Of a stretch of 64,000 nucleotides of DNA, positions 8,595-17,038 are shown one piece after another. The notes below the pieces were generated by a model. The model was given only the letters and a program-made list of their open reading frames with translations, did not search any database and was not told the origin of the DNA. A program made the position numbers and the translations under genes. Each line of letters starts with the position of its first letter. Within the stretch, counting starts at the first letter, position 1. Source of the stretch: Hyphococcus aureus (lineage in GTDB: Bacteria; Pseudomonadota; Alphaproteobacteria; Caulobacterales; Parvularculaceae); assembly GCF_042643165.1 (NCBI RefSeq), contig NZ_JBHRSH010000001.1, positions 1,426,001 through 1,490,000 of the forward strand, written 5' to 3'.

Positions 8595-9952
8595 CTGTCA
8601 AAAGACCGGGCGATGCGCGGCAGCCAGATGGCAAGCGTCACTGCCCGTAAAATGAAATAAAGCGAAAACGCCGCCCACAATCCGTGATTGCCCCAGCTAT
8701 TCGCCAGCCATACCGAGGCGGCGAGGAAGATCGGGGCGGAGACGATCATGGAATCGCGCATCTCGCGTGAGCGGGTGGCGCCGATGAAAATGCCGTCAAG
8801 CTGAAATCCAATGACGACTATCAGCGGACTGATAATCACCCAGGGCATGTAAGCATTCATGTCTTCGCGGATCGGGCCTTCGGGCGTCAGCAAGGCGATG
8901 AGCGGCGATCCTGCCGCCCAGTAAAAAAGCGTGAATAAAACAGCGGCGATACAGCCCAGCAGGAACGTCTTGCGCACCGCTTGAACATAACGCGCCTTGC
9001 CAGTGGCGCGGTCGCGCGCGCCGATCGCTCGCCCCACAAGGGTTTCTGCGGCGATGGCCGTACCGTCAAGAGCCAGCCCCGTGAACAAAAAGAGCTGTAG
9101 CAAAGCCTGATTGGCGGCAAGGGTGACATCGCCAAAAGCGCCGCTGCGCTGGACAAACCAGGCGAAGCAAAAGGCGAGCAGCATGGTGCGAATGAAAATA
9201 TCGAAATTGATGGCGACCGTACGGCTGAGCCGCTCCGCCTTCCAGAATTCCTGGGGCCGCCAGTGCATTTTTACGCCGCCATGATCTTTCAGGAGAACAA
9301 GGACGAACGCCATGGCGGCGAAAAACCCGGCGATTTCGGCGATCAGCGTGCCGTAAGCGACGCCGGCGGCGCCCCAGCCAAGCCCCATCACGAACCAATA
9401 ATCCAGACCGATATTGAGGAGCGTCATGAACAGGCTCGCCGCCATCAGAAAATCCGTTCGCCCGCGCGCCGTGAGCCAGCCAAAGGCGGCGTAGGAGGCG
9501 AGCGCGAAAGGCGCGCCCCAGATGCGGATGTCGAAATAGGTGCGTCCGTGGGCGAGCGTTTCTGCGCTGGCTTCCGATCCTGTTCCCAGAAGCTGAAAAG
9601 CGGCGAGGCCAATGGGGAACTGCAACACAACAAGCGCTACGCCGATACATGCGCCGATGACGCCGCCCCTGACTAACGCCGCGCGCGCTTCGGCTTCATC
9701 TTCGGCGCCGGCGGCCTGCGCGGTCAGGCCTGCAACACTCATGCGGATAAAGCCGAAGGTCCAATAAGCGAGGGAGAAGATGACCGAGCCGAGGCCGATC
9801 GCGGCGATGTCGAGGGGGCGTGAAGATTGCGCCAGCGCCCAGACATCGACGGCGCCCAATAGCGGCGTTACCGACGCGGCAACGGACGCCGGCCAGGCGA
9901 GGCGCAAAATTTCTGCATAACTTATGGCCGGTTTGTTTTCCGCGACAGACAT
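8591..9952 (-). CDS. MATE family efflux transporter (DinF-like)
   Basis: A 453-residue multidrug and toxic compound extrusion protein with about twelve membrane helices. The two-fold MATE repeat is apparent: helix starts such as ILRLAWPASVAASVTPLLGAVDVWALAQ at the N-terminus and a matching half after the loop near residue 225. The sequence resembles the DinF branch. Such proteins export cationic compounds using Na or proton gradients; the substrate is unknown. It is convergent with pyrD (stops interlocked) and is followed upstream by a 420-bp divergent intergenic region. Confidence 0.92.
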   Translation of the reverse strand: MSVAENKPAISYAEILRLAWPASVAASVTPLLGAVDVWALAQSSRPLDIAAIGLGSVIFSLAYWTFGFIRMSVAGLTAQAAGAEDEAEARAALVRGGVIGACIGVALVVLQFPIGLAAFQLLGTGSEASAETLAHGRTYFDIRIWGAPFALASYAAFGWLTARGRTDFLMAASLFMTLLNIGLDYWFVMGLGWGAAGVAYGTLIAEIAGFFAAMAFVLVLLKDHGGVKMHWRPQEFWKAERLSRTVAINFDIFIRTMLLAFCFAWFVQRSGAFGDVTLAANQALLQLFLFTGLALDGTAIAAETLVGRAIGARDRATGKARYVQAVRKTFLLGCIAAVLFTLFYWAAGSPLIALLTPEGPIREDMNAYMPWVIISPLIVVIGFQLDGIFIGATRSREMRDSMIVSAPIFLAASVWLANSWGNHGLWAAFSLYFILRAVTLAIWLPRIARSFDS

Positions 9953-10372
9953 AAAGGCTCCTCAACGCCCGCCCTTAGCCTGCTGCGCGTATCAAGTCAC
10001 CGGCCATGTGACGTCCGGCCTCGCATCGGAGAATTTCAGGACATATGGGCCGGGGCATAGCTGCCGCTTTCATCATCTCTTGGCGTTGCAAATCGAAAAA
10101 GCAGTCTCGGCAACCCCATTTTTGGCGCCGGCAGCATATTATAGCCGCCTTGGGACAGCTTCTGCGTATTTCAGCGTAAGGCGATGCGGCTGTGAGCTGA
10201 TGCGTGTGAATGTGCGGTGAACCGCATCTGAGATGCGACGAACGCGCTCGTTCGTGAGGCGGCGCCTTGCTTATACTGGACAATGCAAACGCTGTCTTCC
10301 GGAGGGGCGTAACAGTAGCAAATCCATAAAAGCTACGTCGGAAGGCGGCGAAAAAATCCGGCGCGGATAGAA
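9953..10372. other. 420-bp divergent intergenic region
   Basis: This region separates the MATE gene from the first TPR-sulfotransferase gene. It holds several inverted repeats near its right side: GATGCGG/CCGCATC (10183-10189 with 10222-10228) and the 7-4-7 dyad ACGAACG/CGTTCGT (10238-10255). A TATACT hexamer at 10272-10277 could be a -10 element for the rightward gene. No gene, tRNA or terminator was found. Confidence 0.5.
10238..10255. promoter_or_regulatory. Inverted repeat upstream of TPR-sulfotransferase
   Basis: A perfect 7-bp dyad, ACGAACG and CGTTCGT, with a 4-bp centre. It covers the position where the -35 element would lie for a TATACT box at 10272-10277. This layout suits a repressor site, but no regulator is adjacent. 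Confidence 0.35.
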
Positions 10373-12130
10373 ATGCAAGAAGGAAACGAAACCCCGACCC
10401 GGGATCAAATTGAAAGCGTCGTTTCTCTTTATAATGGGGGCGAGCTTGACGCCGCACATGCGGCGACGACAGAGCTGATAGAAAAATTTCCCGCAGCCTC
10501 GATCCTGCATAATATCCGTGGCGCAGTGAATGCGCGAAAGGGAAATCACGAAGGCGCCGCAAAGGATTTCCAGAACGCAATTGACACAAATCCGGCTTTT
10601 CCGGACGCCTATAATAATCTTGGCGTTGCTTTGAAAAAGCTCGGGCGCCAGCAGGAAGCGATCGAGAATTACAGGCGCGCAGTATCCATCAAACCGGATT
10701 ATGCTGAGGCGTATTTCAATATGGCGAACGCGCTTCGCGATCTGGGGCGCCAGGAAGACGCCGTCTCCAACTACAAGCAAACACTCCGGATTGCGCCCAA
10801 ACACAATGGCGCACGCAATAATCTGGGCGTTCTCCTCAACAAGCTCCAGCGTTACGAAGAAGCGGTGTCGCAATTCAGCGCGGTCTTGCTGGCTAATCCC
10901 AATTTCGCCGATGCTTATAATAATCTGGGTCTGGCGTTAAAAAATATTGGCCGGGAGGAAGAAGCGCTGGCGAGCTTCGCCAAAGCGACCGAGGTCAAAC
11001 CCGATTACGCTGAGGCCCACTATAATAAGGGAAGTTATCTTTTCGACCTTGGTCGCAGGCAAGAGGCTGAGGCGAGTTATGCTGAAGCCTTGCGGCTGAA
11101 ACCCGATTTCGCGGAAGCGTTCAGAAGTCTGGGCGCGGTCAAGCGTTATGAGAAAGACGACCCGCAAATCCCCTATATAAAGAGCCTGCTCGATCGCAAC
11201 GATATCTCAGATAATGACCGCATGCATCTGAATTATGCGCTGGGGAAAGTAAGTGAGGATCTGGGCCAGCACAGGGAGGCGTTCACTCACTACCAGAATG
11301 CGAATTTTCTGCGCAAAAAATTTCTGAACTACACGCCGGATCTGGAACGCCGCCTGTTCCGTATGGTCCGTGAAAGTTTTGAGGATGTGGAGCGCATCAA
11401 AAACATCTATCGGGCGCCGGCGGAGCCCTTTCGGAAGACGCCTATTTTCGTGGTGGGAATGCCGCGATCAGGCACATCCCTGACGGAGCATATTCTCGCC
11501 AGTCATTCGCAAATATACGGCGCAGGCGAGCTGACGACATTCGGCATGGCGGTGAATTCCGTGTGGTCCGGCGGCGAGGTGACTGCTGAACAATTGCAGA
11601 CCATCCGCGAGAAATATTTGGCCGACATGAATCGGCGTGACGTCGCCGAGCCTTTTATCACCGATAAGATGCACCTTAATTATCGTTGGATCGGATTTAT
11701 CTGCATGGCGCTTCCCGGCGCCAAAATCGTGCATATTAAACGGCGCTCGATCGCCAGCTGCTGGTCAATCTTCAAATATTATTTCAGCGATTTTGGAAAT
11801 GGCTATGCGTATGACCTGGATGATCTCGGAGAGTATTACGCGAGCTATATGGATTTGATGAAATTCTGGGAGGAGCGCTTCCCTGGCGCCATCTATAATT
11901 TCAGCTATGAGAGCCTGACGGAAAATCAGGAAGAGGAAACGCGAAAGCTTCTCGACTATCTCGGGCTCGATCTTGAGCAGTCCTGCATCGATTTTCACGA
12001 GACGAAGCGCGCGGTCGCGACAATTTCTTCCATGCAGGTGCGCAGAAAACTCTATAAGGGCAGCTCTGAGGAGTGGCGCAAATACGAGAACTTCCTTAAA
12101 CCTCTGATCGCACGGCTGGGAGAAGACTAG
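10373..12130 (+). CDS. TPR-repeat sulfotransferase family protein
   Basis: A 585-residue two-domain protein. Residues about 10-260 are six or seven tandem TPR units, with repeated patterns such as NPAFPDAYNNLGVALKKLG and KPDYAEAYFNMANALRDLG. From about 355 it becomes a sulfotransferase-like domain with the PAPS 5'-phosphosulfate loop VVGMPRSGTSL (360-370) and a second conserved region near KIVHIKRRS that would bind the 3'-phosphate. Such proteins are expected to move sulfate from PAPS to a sugar, peptide tyrosine or small molecule; the TPR part probably recruits the acceptor. The acceptor is unknown. No signal peptide is visible, so it should be cytoplasmic. A second member of the family lies at 38374-40374. 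The ribosome-binding site is weak. Confidence 0.88.
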   Translation: MQEGNETPTRDQIESVVSLYNGGELDAAHAATTELIEKFPAASILHNIRGAVNARKGNHEGAAKDFQNAIDTNPAFPDAYNNLGVALKKLGRQQEAIENYRRAVSIKPDYAEAYFNMANALRDLGRQEDAVSNYKQTLRIAPKHNGARNNLGVLLNKLQRYEEAVSQFSAVLLANPNFADAYNNLGLALKNIGREEEALASFAKATEVKPDYAEAHYNKGSYLFDLGRRQEAEASYAEALRLKPDFAEAFRSLGAVKRYEKDDPQIPYIKSLLDRNDISDNDRMHLNYALGKVSEDLGQHREAFTHYQNANFLRKKFLNYTPDLERRLFRMVRESFEDVERIKNIYRAPAEPFRKTPIFVVGMPRSGTSLTEHILASHSQIYGAGELTTFGMAVNSVWSGGEVTAEQLQTIREKYLADMNRRDVAEPFITDKMHLNYRWIGFICMALPGAKIVHIKRRSIASCWSIFKYYFSDFGNGYAYDLDDLGEYYASYMDLMKFWEERFPGAIYNFSYESLTENQEEETRKLLDYLGLDLEQSCIDFHETKRAVATISSMQVRRKLYKGSSEEWRKYENFLKPLIARLGED

Positions 12131-12168
12131 TCAAGGGAGCGCCCGTCAGGGCGGCGATCGGCCTTTTC

Positions 12169-12867
12169 GTGACAGATAATTGGAAAGAATGGCAAAGCCC
12201 GCCGGGCGGCACCGGCAACAAGCTCGACTCCTCGGAGATAGGCGCGCTCGCGCATCTTTATAGAGGCGAGGTTTACCGCTCGACCATCTGGCGCACGCGC
12301 CTCGACAACACGACGAACTGGTCGGTGGTGACGCTCGGCATCGCCTTGTCGGTCACTTACGCCGATCCGCTCGCCTCGCCGCTGCCGCTTTTGCTGGTGG
12401 GCATTCTCATCACCATGTTTTTGATTCTTGAATCGCGCCGCTATCGATTTTTCAATGTCTGGCGCGCGCGTTGCCGCTGGATCGAGACAAAGTTCTATGC
12501 GCCGATGTTGTTTCGCTCGACCCGGCCCGATCCCGGCGAGTGGCAGGATGTGCTCGCCAAGGATTACCTTGAGCCGCAATATCATATTGGGTTCTGGCGG
12601 GCCATGGGGCGGCGGTTGCGCCGGAATTACATGTGGATCTTCAGCTTTCAGGCGGTTGCATATATAGGCAAGATCATCATCCATCCGACGCCGCTAACGA
12701 CGATGAATGAGCTGTTTGACCGGATGGCTGTCGGTCCTTTCCCGGGATATTTGATCCTGGCGATGGGTGTAATTTTTCACGGCGCGTGGATCACCTTGGC
12801 TGTGCGCACGCATATTCTCGATCATCACAAACATGGCGGCGCCGGCAGTGTCGGCGGGATGGGTTAA
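12169..12867 (+). CDS. DUF2270 family membrane protein
   Basis: A 232-residue protein matching DUF2270. After a polar N-terminus containing HLYRGEVYRSTIWRTRLD, there are paired membrane helices at about 50-90 and two more near 163-180 and 200-220. The middle part (FNVWRARCRWIETKFYAPML, then a WQDVLAKDYLEPQ loop) is highly conserved in the family. Function is unknown. The start is GTG at 12169; no upstream ATG fits. It follows the sulfotransferase gene by 38 bp, so it may be co-transcribed. Its stop is interlocked with that of the convergent PNPOx-like gene through TTAA. Confidence 0.88.
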   Translation: MTDNWKEWQSPPGGTGNKLDSSEIGALAHLYRGEVYRSTIWRTRLDNTTNWSVVTLGIALSVTYADPLASPLPLLLVGILITMFLILESRRYRFFNVWRARCRWIETKFYAPMLFRSTRPDPGEWQDVLAKDYLEPQYHIGFWRAMGRRLRRNYMWIFSFQAVAYIGKIIIHPTPLTTMNELFDRMAVGPFPGYLILAMGVIFHGAWITLAVRTHILDHHKHGGAGSVGGMG

Positions 12868-13499
12868 GGCGCGTCGTTAAGCGAGAGCTTTTCTCTGAGC
12901 GCCGCGTTTTCCGTTTCCAGCTCGGCAAGGCGGGCGCGTATAGGCGCGATTGCAATTTCCAATTCCGATGCGTTCAGGCGTTTGGGAATATGTTGCGGGC
13001 AGTTCCAGTCAAATCCCGCCACCTTGATAATGATTGCCCGCTCCGGTGTCGCGCGATAGCCGGGAACATGAAGGCTTTGGACAATTTCGGGGTTTTGCTC
13101 TGCGTCGACGACGCTTGCATGACCAAAGATCTTCAGCCGACGCTGATTGGGATAGTCCATAAAAAACAGGGCGATCCTGTCATCGCCTGAAAGGTTGCCG
13201 ACGGAAAGATATTGGCGGTTGCCGCGGAAATCTGCGTAAGCCAAAGTTTTTTCGTCCACGACATGGACAAAGCCGGGCGCTCCGCCGCGAAACTGGAGAT
13301 AGGGCCACCCGGTTTCGGAAATCGTCGCCTGATAGAATCCGTCGCGAGCGCTAATGAACTCGGCTTCGGGCGCTCCCAGCGCGTCATCGGCGGGCGTTTC
13401 GGGCGCCAGAAAGCGGGCGTAAGCATCAGCGGACCCGTGTTGACGTTGCAGTGCGCGAACGCGGTCGGTGAATGCGATTGTGGAATAGGCGCGTGCCAT
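12864..13499 (-). CDS. Pyridoxamine 5'-phosphate oxidase-like flavoprotein
   Basis: A 211-residue protein of the PNPOx-like split-barrel family, which binds FMN or F420-like flavins and often acts on small redox substrates. The barrel strands are visible in ISETGWPYLQFRGGAPGFV, LAYADFRGNRQYLSVGNLSGDDRIALFFMDYP and RRLKIFGHASVVD. The C-terminal part adds a helix (RLAELETENAALREKL) that may be a coiled coil. It is not the vitamin B6 enzyme PdxH, which has different C-terminal motifs. The DUF1348 gene lies 18 bp upstream on the same strand, so the two likely form one transcript. Confidence 0.85.
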   Translation of the reverse strand: MARAYSTIAFTDRVRALQRQHGSADAYARFLAPETPADDALGAPEAEFISARDGFYQATISETGWPYLQFRGGAPGFVHVVDEKTLAYADFRGNRQYLSVGNLSGDDRIALFFMDYPNQRRLKIFGHASVVDAEQNPEIVQSLHVPGYRATPERAIIIKVAGFDWNCPQHIPKRLNASELEIAIAPIRARLAELETENAALREKLSLNDAP

Positions 13500-13517
13500 G
13501 AGATATCTCCGCAGGGG

Positions 13518-13922
13518 TTAAAGGCGACGGTCTTTTTCGTCTATGGGCGAATCATTGATGCTGGCGTAGCGCCGGCGCATGAGGCCGTCTTCATCGAATT
13601 CCCACATTTCATTGCCGTAGCTGCGCCACCACTGGCCGTCAGCGTCTTTGAATTCATATTCGAACCGTACGGCGATACGATTATCCGTATGCGCCCAATA
13701 TTCTTTTCTCAGTTTGTAATGTAGTTCACGCGCCCATTTTTCGCGAAGGAAGGCTTTTATATCTTCCCGGCCGCTCAGGAAGCGATCGCGGTTGCGCCAT
13801 TCGCTGTTTTCTGAATAGGCAAGGGCTACGCGCTCGGCGTCCTTTGTGTTCCACGCATCTTCTGCAGCCTGGACTTTGGCTCGCGCCGTAGCTTCGGTGA
13901 AGGGCGGTGTGAGTTTCGTCAT
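13518..13922 (-). CDS. DUF1348 (NTF2-like) protein
   Basis: A 134-residue protein of the DUF1348 family, an NTF2-like alpha+beta cone fold. Typical features are WNTKDAERVALAYSENSEWRNRD and the run DGQWWRSYGNEMWEFDEDGLMRRR. Members are about 130-150 residues and have no proven role; the cone fold often holds small ligands. I chose the ATG at 13922 because the family begins MTKLTPPFT-like and GGAG lies nine bases upstream; a longer frame reaches 14066 but its extra residues look non-native. It probably shares a transcript with the PNPOx-like gene. Confidence 0.88.
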   Translation of the reverse strand: MTKLTPPFTEATARAKVQAAEDAWNTKDAERVALAYSENSEWRNRDRFLSGREDIKAFLREKWARELHYKLRKEYWAHTDNRIAVRFEYEFKDADGQWWRSYGNEMWEFDEDGLMRRRYASINDSPIDEKDRRL

Positions 13923-14076
13923 GCTCTGATGCTCCTTTTTTGTGACGATAATCCCCGCGGCAAGGGGCCCCGCCGCAGGGAGCTGCGCCTCCCATTGTTG
14001 TTTTTTACGGCGCAGAAAGTGGTTCATTATGCGAGGTGGAAAATATTCAAGCCTTTCGAACGTCAAATGTTCCGCA

Positions 14077-14289
14077 TCAGGACGATAAAAATTGACGTCC
14101 GTCAGGGGCGACTGCGTGATGCCTCACCATGATTTCGGACGTAGTCTCTGCGGCGCTGGCCGACGGGGTAAACGCGACAACAGCAGTGATGGTGCCGGCG
14201 ATCGCAAGCAGGGTGACGGCGGCGCTCACGGTGAGCGCCATCAAATCCAGCGGTCTTTGGTAAAACGTAGCTGGTGCGTGTTTTCTCAT
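14077..14289 (-). CDS. Small membrane peptide, divergent from TetR regulator
   Basis: A 70-residue peptide I do not recognise. A positively charged start (MRKHAPATFYQR) precedes one long hydrophobic helix at about 17-45 that ends in an ASA-A pattern, so it is either a single-pass membrane peptide or a secreted one with a late cleavage site. The C-terminus is short and polar. AAGGAG is well placed upstream of the ATG, which supports a real gene. It is divergent from the TetR gene and its upstream region holds three related palindromes, so it is probably a target of that regulator. Confidence 0.65.
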   Translation of the reverse strand: MRKHAPATFYQRPLDLMALTVSAAVTLLAIAGTITAVVAFTPSASAAETTSEIMVRHHAVAPDGRQFLSS

Positions 14290-14350
14290 TATCCCTCTCC
14301 TTGTTCAGCGGATTTCTCCGAATTCGTCCGACGGGTTAGATTTAATGGTG

Positions 14351-14362
14351 TACCGATCGGTA
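14351..14362. promoter_or_regulatory. Candidate TetR operator 1
   Basis: A perfect 12-bp palindrome, TACCGATCGGTA, lies 61 bp upstream of the small membrane peptide start. It shares the core ACCGATCGGT with two further sites in the same gap. TetR family dimers bind palindromes of this type. Confidence 0.6.
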
Positions 14363-14384
14363 AATGTGCAGATAAGGCACAGAA

Positions 14385-14394
14385 ACCGATCAGT
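14385..14394. promoter_or_regulatory. Candidate TetR operator 2 (imperfect)
   Basis: ACCGATCAGT joins the left half of operator 1 to the right half of operator 3. It would be a weaker, imperfect palindrome between the two divergent genes. Confidence 0.45.
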
Positions 14395-14516
14395 CAACCT
14401 TGTAAGCGATTAAAAATGCAATTGGTGGGGCTGGGGCACGCGAAAATGACGCAATTCCTTGTTTTAGCTGATAGAAAAATTTTACATTTGCAATCGCTCA
14501 AGCGCCTATTACATTG

Positions 14517-14526
14517 ACTGATCAGT
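14517..14526. promoter_or_regulatory. Candidate TetR operator 3
   Basis: A perfect palindrome, ACTGATCAGT, ends 18 bp before the TetR start codon. Its position over the likely promoter or leader of the tetR gene suggests autorepression. Confidence 0.55.
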
Positions 14527-14544
14527 ATTATTTGTGAGGCTAAT

Positions 14545-15108
14545 ATGAGTGCGTCCAAGCGAGACGAGCTGGTGCAGAATGCGTTGAAGGCGTTTTACCG
14601 GGGCGGTTTTCACGCCATCGGCATGGATGCGCTCGCAAAGGAGACGGGCGTCTCCAAAACCGCGATGTACAAGCATTTCCGCACCAAGGAGGATCTGATC
14701 CTCGCCACCTTGCGGTTGCGCGATGAGCAATTCCGGAACTGGCTTGTGCGCCGGGTTGAGGCGTTGGCGACAACGCCGCGCGATCGCCTGCTTTCAATTT
14801 TCGATGCGCTGGCGGAATGGTTTCGGGAGCCGGAGTTTCGCTCCTGCATGTTCATCAAGGCGTCATCGGAATATCAGGATCGCAACCACCCTATCCACGC
14901 GGCATCGGCGGAGCACAAACGCTTGTTGCTGGTTTATATTGAAGGGCTGGCGCGTGCGGCGGGCGCGAAAGCGCCGGACGCGCTGGGGCGCCAACTGCTC
15001 ACCCTGAAAGAAGGCGCTATCGTGCTGGCGCATCTTCACGATCCCGAAACCGCAGCAGCGGACGCCCGCGCTGCCGCCGAAATCTTGATTGGGAATGCGG
15101 GCCTTTAG
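14545..15108 (+). CDS. TetR/AcrR family transcriptional regulator
   Basis: A 187-residue TetR family repressor. The N-terminal helix-turn-helix is clear at about 10-55 (AFYRGGFHAIGMDALAKETGVSKTAMYKHFRTKEDLI). The C-terminal ligand-binding domain is helical and contains FREPEFRSCMFIKASSEY, a pattern seen in the TetR_C_33-type regulators. The ligand is unknown. It is divergent from the small peptide gene and the gap holds three matching palindromes, so it likely controls both. Its 3' end is 10 bp from that of hisI, which is convergent. Confidence 0.92.
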   Translation: MSASKRDELVQNALKAFYRGGFHAIGMDALAKETGVSKTAMYKHFRTKEDLILATLRLRDEQFRNWLVRRVEALATTPRDRLLSIFDALAEWFREPEFRSCMFIKASSEYQDRNHPIHAASAEHKRLLLVYIEGLARAAGAKAPDALGRQLLTLKEGAIVLAHLHDPETAAADARAAAEILIGNAGL

Positions 15109-15118
15109 AGTCCTGCGC

Positions 15119-15523
15119 CTATTCCTGAAACTTAAGCGTCGCCCCGTCGGCGCTTACGGCGCGATAAAAACAGGATTTGCGCTTGGTGTGACAGGCGGGG
15201 CCGGCTTGTTCGACCACGAGTTCAATGGCGTCCTGATCGCAGTCGGTGCGGATTTCAATCACTCGCTGGACGTGGCCTGAGGTTCCGCCCTTACGCCAGA
15301 GCTGGCTGCGTGACCGGGACCAGTACCATGCGTCGCCGCTTTCTATGGTTTTGGCGAGCGCTTCCGCATTCATATAAGCGAGCATCAGCATCCGGCCCGT
15401 AGCGGCGTCTGTCGCGACCGCCGGAATAAGCCCGTCGGGGCCGAATTTCGGGGCGAAACGGGTCGTTTCCTCGATTTTTTCATCGAGTTCTGAAGGGGCG
15501 GCGAAGGGAGTTTGTCCTGTCAT
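15119..15523 (-). CDS. hisI: Phosphoribosyl-AMP cyclohydrolase
   Basis: A 134-residue monofunctional HisI, which opens the adenine ring of phosphoribosyl-AMP in step three of histidine synthesis. The metal-binding signature is present: RTDCDQDAIEL with C95 and acidic Mg ligands, then ACHTKRKSCFYR with C111 and C118 for zinc. The domain partner HisE is not fused, and no other his gene is in the window. I use the ATG at 15523; a longer frame would run into the divergent cysS promoter region. No Shine-Dalgarno sequence is obvious. Confidence 0.95.
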   Translation of the reverse strand: MTGQTPFAAPSELDEKIEETTRFAPKFGPDGLIPAVATDAATGRMLMLAYMNAEALAKTIESGDAWYWSRSRSQLWRKGGTSGHVQRVIEIRTDCDQDAIELVVEQAGPACHTKRKSCFYRAVSADGATLKFQE

Positions 15524-15660
15524 GGGGCGAGACCATAGCAGGCTCGCAAGGGCAGGGAAGCGCTCTCTTCCCGCCCGCCCGGCATCAGGGTTGTTGCCTC
15601 GGCGGGGCGTCGCGGCTAGCAACAGGCTCTGAATGAACTGCGACCCCATTGCCGGTGACC

Positions 15661-17034
15661 ATGTCCCTGACGATTTATGACTCCATGGCGCGCGAAAAGC
15701 GTGTTTTCGAGCCCGCCGATTCCAGCAGGGTGACTATGTATGTCTGCGGGCCGACGGTTTACAGCTATGCGCATATCGGCAATGCGCGCTCGGCGGTTGC
15801 GTTTGACCTTCTTTATCGGGTCTTGCGCGCGCGTTACGGCGCTGATCATGTCGTCTACGCCCGCAACATCACCGACATAGACGACAAGATTATCAAGGCG
15901 GCGGCGGAAACGGGCGAGCCCATAGAGGCCGTCACCAAAAAATTCGCCGACATCTATCGCGCCGACATGGGCGCTCTCGGCGTTATCCGGCCCGGACTGG
16001 AGCCGACGGCGACCGGCCACGTCGCCCCCATGATCGCCATGATGGAGCGGCTGATCGGGAAAGGCGCGGCCTATGCGGCGGAGGGGCATGTGCTCTTTTC
16101 TGTCGACGCCTATCCCGATTACGGCAAGCTTTCGGGCGCCGATCGCGATGAAATGATCGCTGGCGCGCGTGTCGAGGTTGCGCCGTACAAAAAGAATCCG
16201 GCGGATTTCGTTTTGTGGAAGCCTGCGAAAGAGGGGGAGCCCGGATGGGACAGCCCCTGGGGGCGCGGCAGGCCCGGATGGCATCTGGAATGCTCGGTGA
16301 TGATTGAGAGCGAGTTGGGGGAGACGATCGACATTCATGGCGGCGGACAGGATTTGCGATTTCCCCATCATGAAAACGAAATCGCGCAATCGGCCTGCGC
16401 CCATCAGGGCGCGCCGCTCGCCCGCTATTGGATGCATAATGGCTTTTTGCGCATGGGCGCCGACAAAATGTCGAAGTCGCTGGGCAATATCGTGCTCGCC
16501 CATGATCTGCTGAAGGACTGGCATGGCGAGGTGATCCGCTGGGCGTTGTTGTCGGCCCATTACCGCCAGCCGCTCGAGTGGACCGAGGAGCTCCTGAAAC
16601 AGTCGAAGAAGCAGCTCGACCGGTTTTATCGCCTTCTTGAAGATATTCCGTTTACAGAGGAAACAGGCGCCGCGCCGCAAAGCATCATGCTGGCGCTGGA
16701 GGATGACCTCAATTCGCCGGAAGCGTTTGCGGGGCTGCATGAGTTGCGCGACATCGCCGGGCAAATGGACGGGGAGGCCAAGGCTGCGGCGATTACACGC
16801 TTGCGGGATGCTGGCCGGCTGATGGGCTTTTTCAATGTTGACCCGGCGCAATGGTTCCAGGCGGCGAGCAGCAGCGGTCCGTCCGCGGAAGAGATCGAAG
16901 CCCTGATCGCAGAACGCGCTGAGGCGCGCAAAACCAAAAACTTCGCGCGCTCTGATGAGATACGAGATGATTTGGCGGCCCAGGGGATTATTCTAGAAGA
17001 CGGGCCGCAAGGCGCAACATGGCGCCGGGCATAA
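15661..17034 (+). CDS. cysS: Cysteine--tRNA ligase
   Basis: A 457-residue cysteinyl-tRNA synthetase. The HIGH motif is HIGN at 38-41 and KMSKS is intact at about 269-273. Zinc ligands are visible as C29 (YVCGPTVY), the cysteine in HLECSVM and the histidine in HHENEIAQS, giving selectivity for cysteine. The C-terminal tRNA-binding helix RSDEIRDDLAAQGIILEDGPQG is complete. I use the ATG at 15661 rather than a TTG four codons upstream. The DUF389 gene follows by 4 bp, so the two may be co-transcribed. Confidence 0.97.
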   Translation: MSLTIYDSMAREKRVFEPADSSRVTMYVCGPTVYSYAHIGNARSAVAFDLLYRVLRARYGADHVVYARNITDIDDKIIKAAAETGEPIEAVTKKFADIYRADMGALGVIRPGLEPTATGHVAPMIAMMERLIGKGAAYAAEGHVLFSVDAYPDYGKLSGADRDEMIAGARVEVAPYKKNPADFVLWKPAKEGEPGWDSPWGRGRPGWHLECSVMIESELGETIDIHGGGQDLRFPHHENEIAQSACAHQGAPLARYWMHNGFLRMGADKMSKSLGNIVLAHDLLKDWHGEVIRWALLSAHYRQPLEWTEELLKQSKKQLDRFYRLLEDIPFTEETGAAPQSIMLALEDDLNSPEAFAGLHELRDIAGQMDGEAKAAAITRLRDAGRLMGFFNVDPAQWFQAASSSGPSAEEIEALIAERAEARKTKNFARSDEIRDDLAAQGIILEDGPQGATWRRA

Positions 17035-17038
17035 TGTT

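Noticed and set aside
15616..16851. A 411-codon open frame on the minus strand
   Set aside because: It lies fully opposite cysS, which has complete synthetase motifs; the antisense protein is Arg/His-rich and matches no family.
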